Of a stretch of 64,000 nucleotides of DNA, positions 61,801 through 64,000 are shown in pieces. This DNA comes from Pontibacter silvestris (GTDB lineage: Bacteria; Bacteroidota; Bacteroidia; Cytophagales; Hymenobacteraceae): assembly GCF_020907275.1 (NCBI RefSeq), contig NZ_JAJJWI010000002.1:85432-149431 (forward strand), read 5' to 3'. The notes beneath the pieces are model-generated. The model searched no databases. It saw only the letters and a list, made by a program, of their open reading frames with translations, and was not told the origin of the DNA. The number at the start of each line of letters is the position of its first letter. Position 1 is the stretch's first letter. The position numbers and the translations under genes were made by a program.

Positions 61801-63351
61801 ATGCTGTGCCTGGCGCGATAGAACAGCCAGAGGCGCATCAGATCCCATGCTTCCCAAAGGCTCTTTACCTCCTACAACCATTGGCTGAATAATCATCTTA
61901 AGATCTTCAGCAGTATAACCGAATGCTTTTTGTTGTCTTCTTAGTTCTTCTGCCTGCACAGGAGCCAGTGAAAGTTCCGGGTCGGCATTATCATGAAGCT
62001 TTATTCTGTTTTGTATAATCCAATCATAATATGGTTTGTCATCGCAAACCATTTTTTTGATTTCCTCATCAAAATAAATTTTATTCTCCTCTACATTAGC
62101 TAGTATCATTTTGCCAGCCTGCAGTCTGCCCCTTTTAACAACTTCTTTCGGGTCTACAGGTAGTGCACCTGTTTCTGAAGCCATTACCAAACGGCCAGTA
62201 CTGGTGATGCAGTAGCGGATAGGGCGCAGACCATTACGGTCCAGTGTGGCACCGATTTGTGTGCCGTCTGTAAAGAACAAGGCAGCAGGGCCATCCCATG
62301 GCTCCATCAGTGAAGCATGGTATTTATAGAATGCCTTACGCATCGGGTCCATCTGCTTGTTGTTCTGCCAGGCCTCCGGCACCAACATCATCATAACATG
62401 AGGGAGTGGCCTGCCAGCAAGGGTAAGCAACTCTACCATGGCATCCAAGTTAGACGAGTCTGAGTTTTCAGGGTCAGTAATAGGAAGCATCCATTGCATT
62501 TCCTCTTCAGTGAAAAGAGCAGAAGACATTAAAGCTTCTTTAGACTTCATCTTGTTCACATTCCCTTTAATGGTATTGATCTCGCCATTATGTGCAATAA
62601 AGCGGAAAGGTTGTGCCAGTTTCCAATTAGGGAAAGTATTCGTAGAGAAACGGGAGTGAACAACAGCCAGGGCAGATTTAAAATCAGGATGGCGCAGGTC
62701 ATGGTAATATTTCTCTACCTGATCTGTTTTCAGCTGTCCTTTATAAATAACGGTGCGTGAAGAAAGGCTAACCATATAGAAGGTGCCATTCTCACCTGCA
62801 ACAGTTTTCTTTATTTCACTTTTGATAAAGTTGCGCAGCACAAAAAGCTTACGCTCCAACTCTTCGCCTCTGATAGATTTATCAACGGGCTGAATAAAAA
62901 CCTGCTCAATATAAGGTTCTACTGCTTTAGACTCATGGCCAGGCACCTGGCTGTTTACCGGAACAAGACGATAGCCTAAGAGCTCAAAGCCAAGTTTGCG
63001 GGCACATATATTTAAGGTTTTCCGGCAGTTTTCCCTCACCTCATATAAAGAAGGAAAGAAAATCATGCCAACACCATAGCTGCCTGCCTCTGGTAAGCGA
63101 ATGGCAAATTCTTCTAATTGTCTGCTGAAGAATTCGTGTGGTAACTGTACTAATATCCCAGCTCCGTCTCCTGTTTCAGGATCGCTACCTGTGGCCCCCC
63201 GATGCTCCATGTTGGTAAGCATAGTAAGTGCATCTTTCACTATAGAGTGAGATTTACGGCCGTTCAGGTTAACTACGCATCCTACTCCACAGGAATCATG
63301 CTCAAATACTGGTGAGTAAAGTCCTTTTTGTGGCAAAATATCTTTATTCAT
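58846..63351 (-). CDS. gltB: glutamate synthase large subunit GltB
   Basis: Large subunit of NADPH-glutamate synthase, 1501 residues, which makes two glutamates from glutamine and 2-oxoglutarate. The class II amidotransferase nucleophile is Cys21 ([10 protein letters not shown]), exposed after removal of a 20-residue propeptide. Later segments include the FMN/synthase core ([20 protein letters not shown]), the 3Fe-4S cysteines in [15 protein letters not shown], and the Gly-rich C-terminal beta helix ([23 protein letters not shown]). It forms a two-gene operon with gltD and is the main ammonia-assimilation route together with glutamine synthetase. Confidence 0.96.
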   Translation of the reverse strand: [1501 protein letters not shown]

Positions 63352-63902
63352 CTATTAGATAAATTCTGGTTAATTAAAATTGTTAGTCTGTTTTTGAAGA
63401 GTGGGAACCACTAAGTTAATCATAAATTTTCAAAAATACTACTAAGGAAGGCGCTGGTGTAGTATTTTATACAATAGCCTGTTGTTAAAAACTAAAAAAA
63501 AAGACTGTTTTCATAATAAATGGATAATAGCTTATGATGGCACAACACTTCACTGACTTATTGTGTTATTTTGATCGCAGATTTTACCGCGTCTGAAACC
63601 GAACCGTGGAGGTGAAAGTTGAGTTTCTGATAAATAAACCTAAACACAGCTAGATAAATGCTAAAGGAGGTTAATAGGTTCCTGCTGTATGCTAATAATA
63701 TCTTAAGCCTATTGAGTATTTTGCAATTAGGTTTTGTTGGATAAGAGAGCGTATCTTTGGTATCATCTAATGTTGTGATAGCTTTTTAGTTGTTTTGATG
63801 AGTGAATAGTAAAGCGATTGTTAGCTTTGTTGCTTCTTAACATTGTTTCTTTCCTGCAAAGGCTGTTATGCATTTTATACTTTTACTTACTTAAAAACTC
63901 CA
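63352..63902. other. 551-bp intergenic region upstream of gltB and of the PaaK-like gene
   Basis: Divergent promoter region with no recognised coding frame. CAAAAATA (reverse of a TAnnTTTG box) occurs about 80 bp upstream of gltB, without a matching -33 element. A short GC-rich patch lies near 63580-63610. No hairpin of note. Confidence 0.4.
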
Positions 63903-64000
63903 ATGCTTTTTAACCCCGAGATCGAGCGCCTTCCTATTGAAAAGCTTAGAAAACTACAGAATGCTCTTTTAAAAGAGCAGATACAATATTTATACAGCCG
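63903..64000 (+). CDS. phenylacetate-CoA ligase-like protein (3' truncated by window)
   Basis: Only the first 32 codons are inside the window: MLFNPEIERLPIEKLRKLQ and then LLKEQIQYLYS. This opening (NPEIERLP, then LQ...QYLYS) is that of PaaK-type adenylate-forming ligases, whose N-terminus reads similarly. With so few residues the assignment is tentative; a CapK-like relative is the alternative. Confidence 0.6.
   Translation, partial: MLFNPEIERLPIEKLRKLQNALLKEQIQYLYS

Noticed and set aside
1..64000. CRISPR arrays and tRNA or rRNA genes
   Set aside because: No regularly spaced direct repeats and no cloverleaf or rRNA-like stretches were seen on either strand by eye.

Overview
This window is about 64 kb of chromosome from a Bacteroidota bacterium. 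It most resembles the Cytophagales family Hymenobacteraceae (Pontibacter-like). That placement is inferred from gene content: menaquinone genes menF/D/B/E, many lipoproteins with short lipoboxes, twin-arginine GMC/Gfo-Idh/TIM-barrel sets, FucP- and NupG-type MFS carriers, DoxX proteins, HslV and a deoxyhypusine-synthase-like protein. Other supports are weak Shine-Dalgarno signals and at least one TTTG-N19-TAnnTTTG promoter of Bacteroidota type. The chromosome is AT-leaning, and one GC-rich insertion sequence stands out. I saw no tRNA, rRNA, CRISPR array or prophage.

Layout. 1-5.1 kb: a chemotaxis-type signalling operon (poly-HAMP receptor cut by the left edge, CheW, CheY, short CheA, CheC-like phosphatase), followed by a membrane protein resembling putative abortive-infection proteins. 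6.1-8.5 kb: polyamine genes, with a fused AdoMet decarboxylase-spermidine synthase and an agmatinase-family ureohydrolase. 8.6-9.5 kb: a decayed IS982-type element with intact terminal repeats and a target-site duplication. 9.7-16.7 kb: small membrane protein, Cys-rich copper-binding-type protein, RecQ, an XRE/S24 regulator, a pirin-like bicupin and an M2 peptidase.

17.3-28.1 kb: ten genes on the plus strand, closed by a hairpin. In order they encode a GMC oxidoreductase, an exported Gfo/Idh/MocA protein, a gluconate-2-dehydrogenase-subunit-3-like protein, a second Gfo/Idh/MocA protein, a TIM-barrel protein, a cytochrome c lipoprotein, a DUF1080 (3-keto-disaccharide hydrolase family) lipoprotein, a NupG-type carrier and two more exported TIM-barrel proteins. 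Together they look like a periplasmic pathway that oxidises glycosides at C3, cleaves the 3-keto product and imports the sugar. This is the most interesting system in the window.

28.1-37.3 kb: mostly minus strand, with a methyltransferase, two exported proteins, and the menaquinone genes menE, menB, menD, menF and a MenI-like thioesterase, interrupted by one intact and one decayed doxX. 37.4-43.6 kb: a histidine phosphatase, pyruvate dehydrogenase E2 with two lipoyl domains, a GH5 glycosidase, an unknown secreted protein, HslV and the deoxyhypusine-synthase-like protein. 43.7-56 kb: M1 aminopeptidase, large catalase, 2'-5' RNA ligase-like protein, ABC-F ATPase, a tiny lipoprotein, MscS channel, a DUF4126-like protein and a FucP-type sugar carrier. 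56.2-64 kb: a PaaE-like reductase, glutamate synthase gltB-gltD, and the first codons of a PaaK-like ligase cut by the right edge. Many genes end in long, often perfect hairpin terminators.
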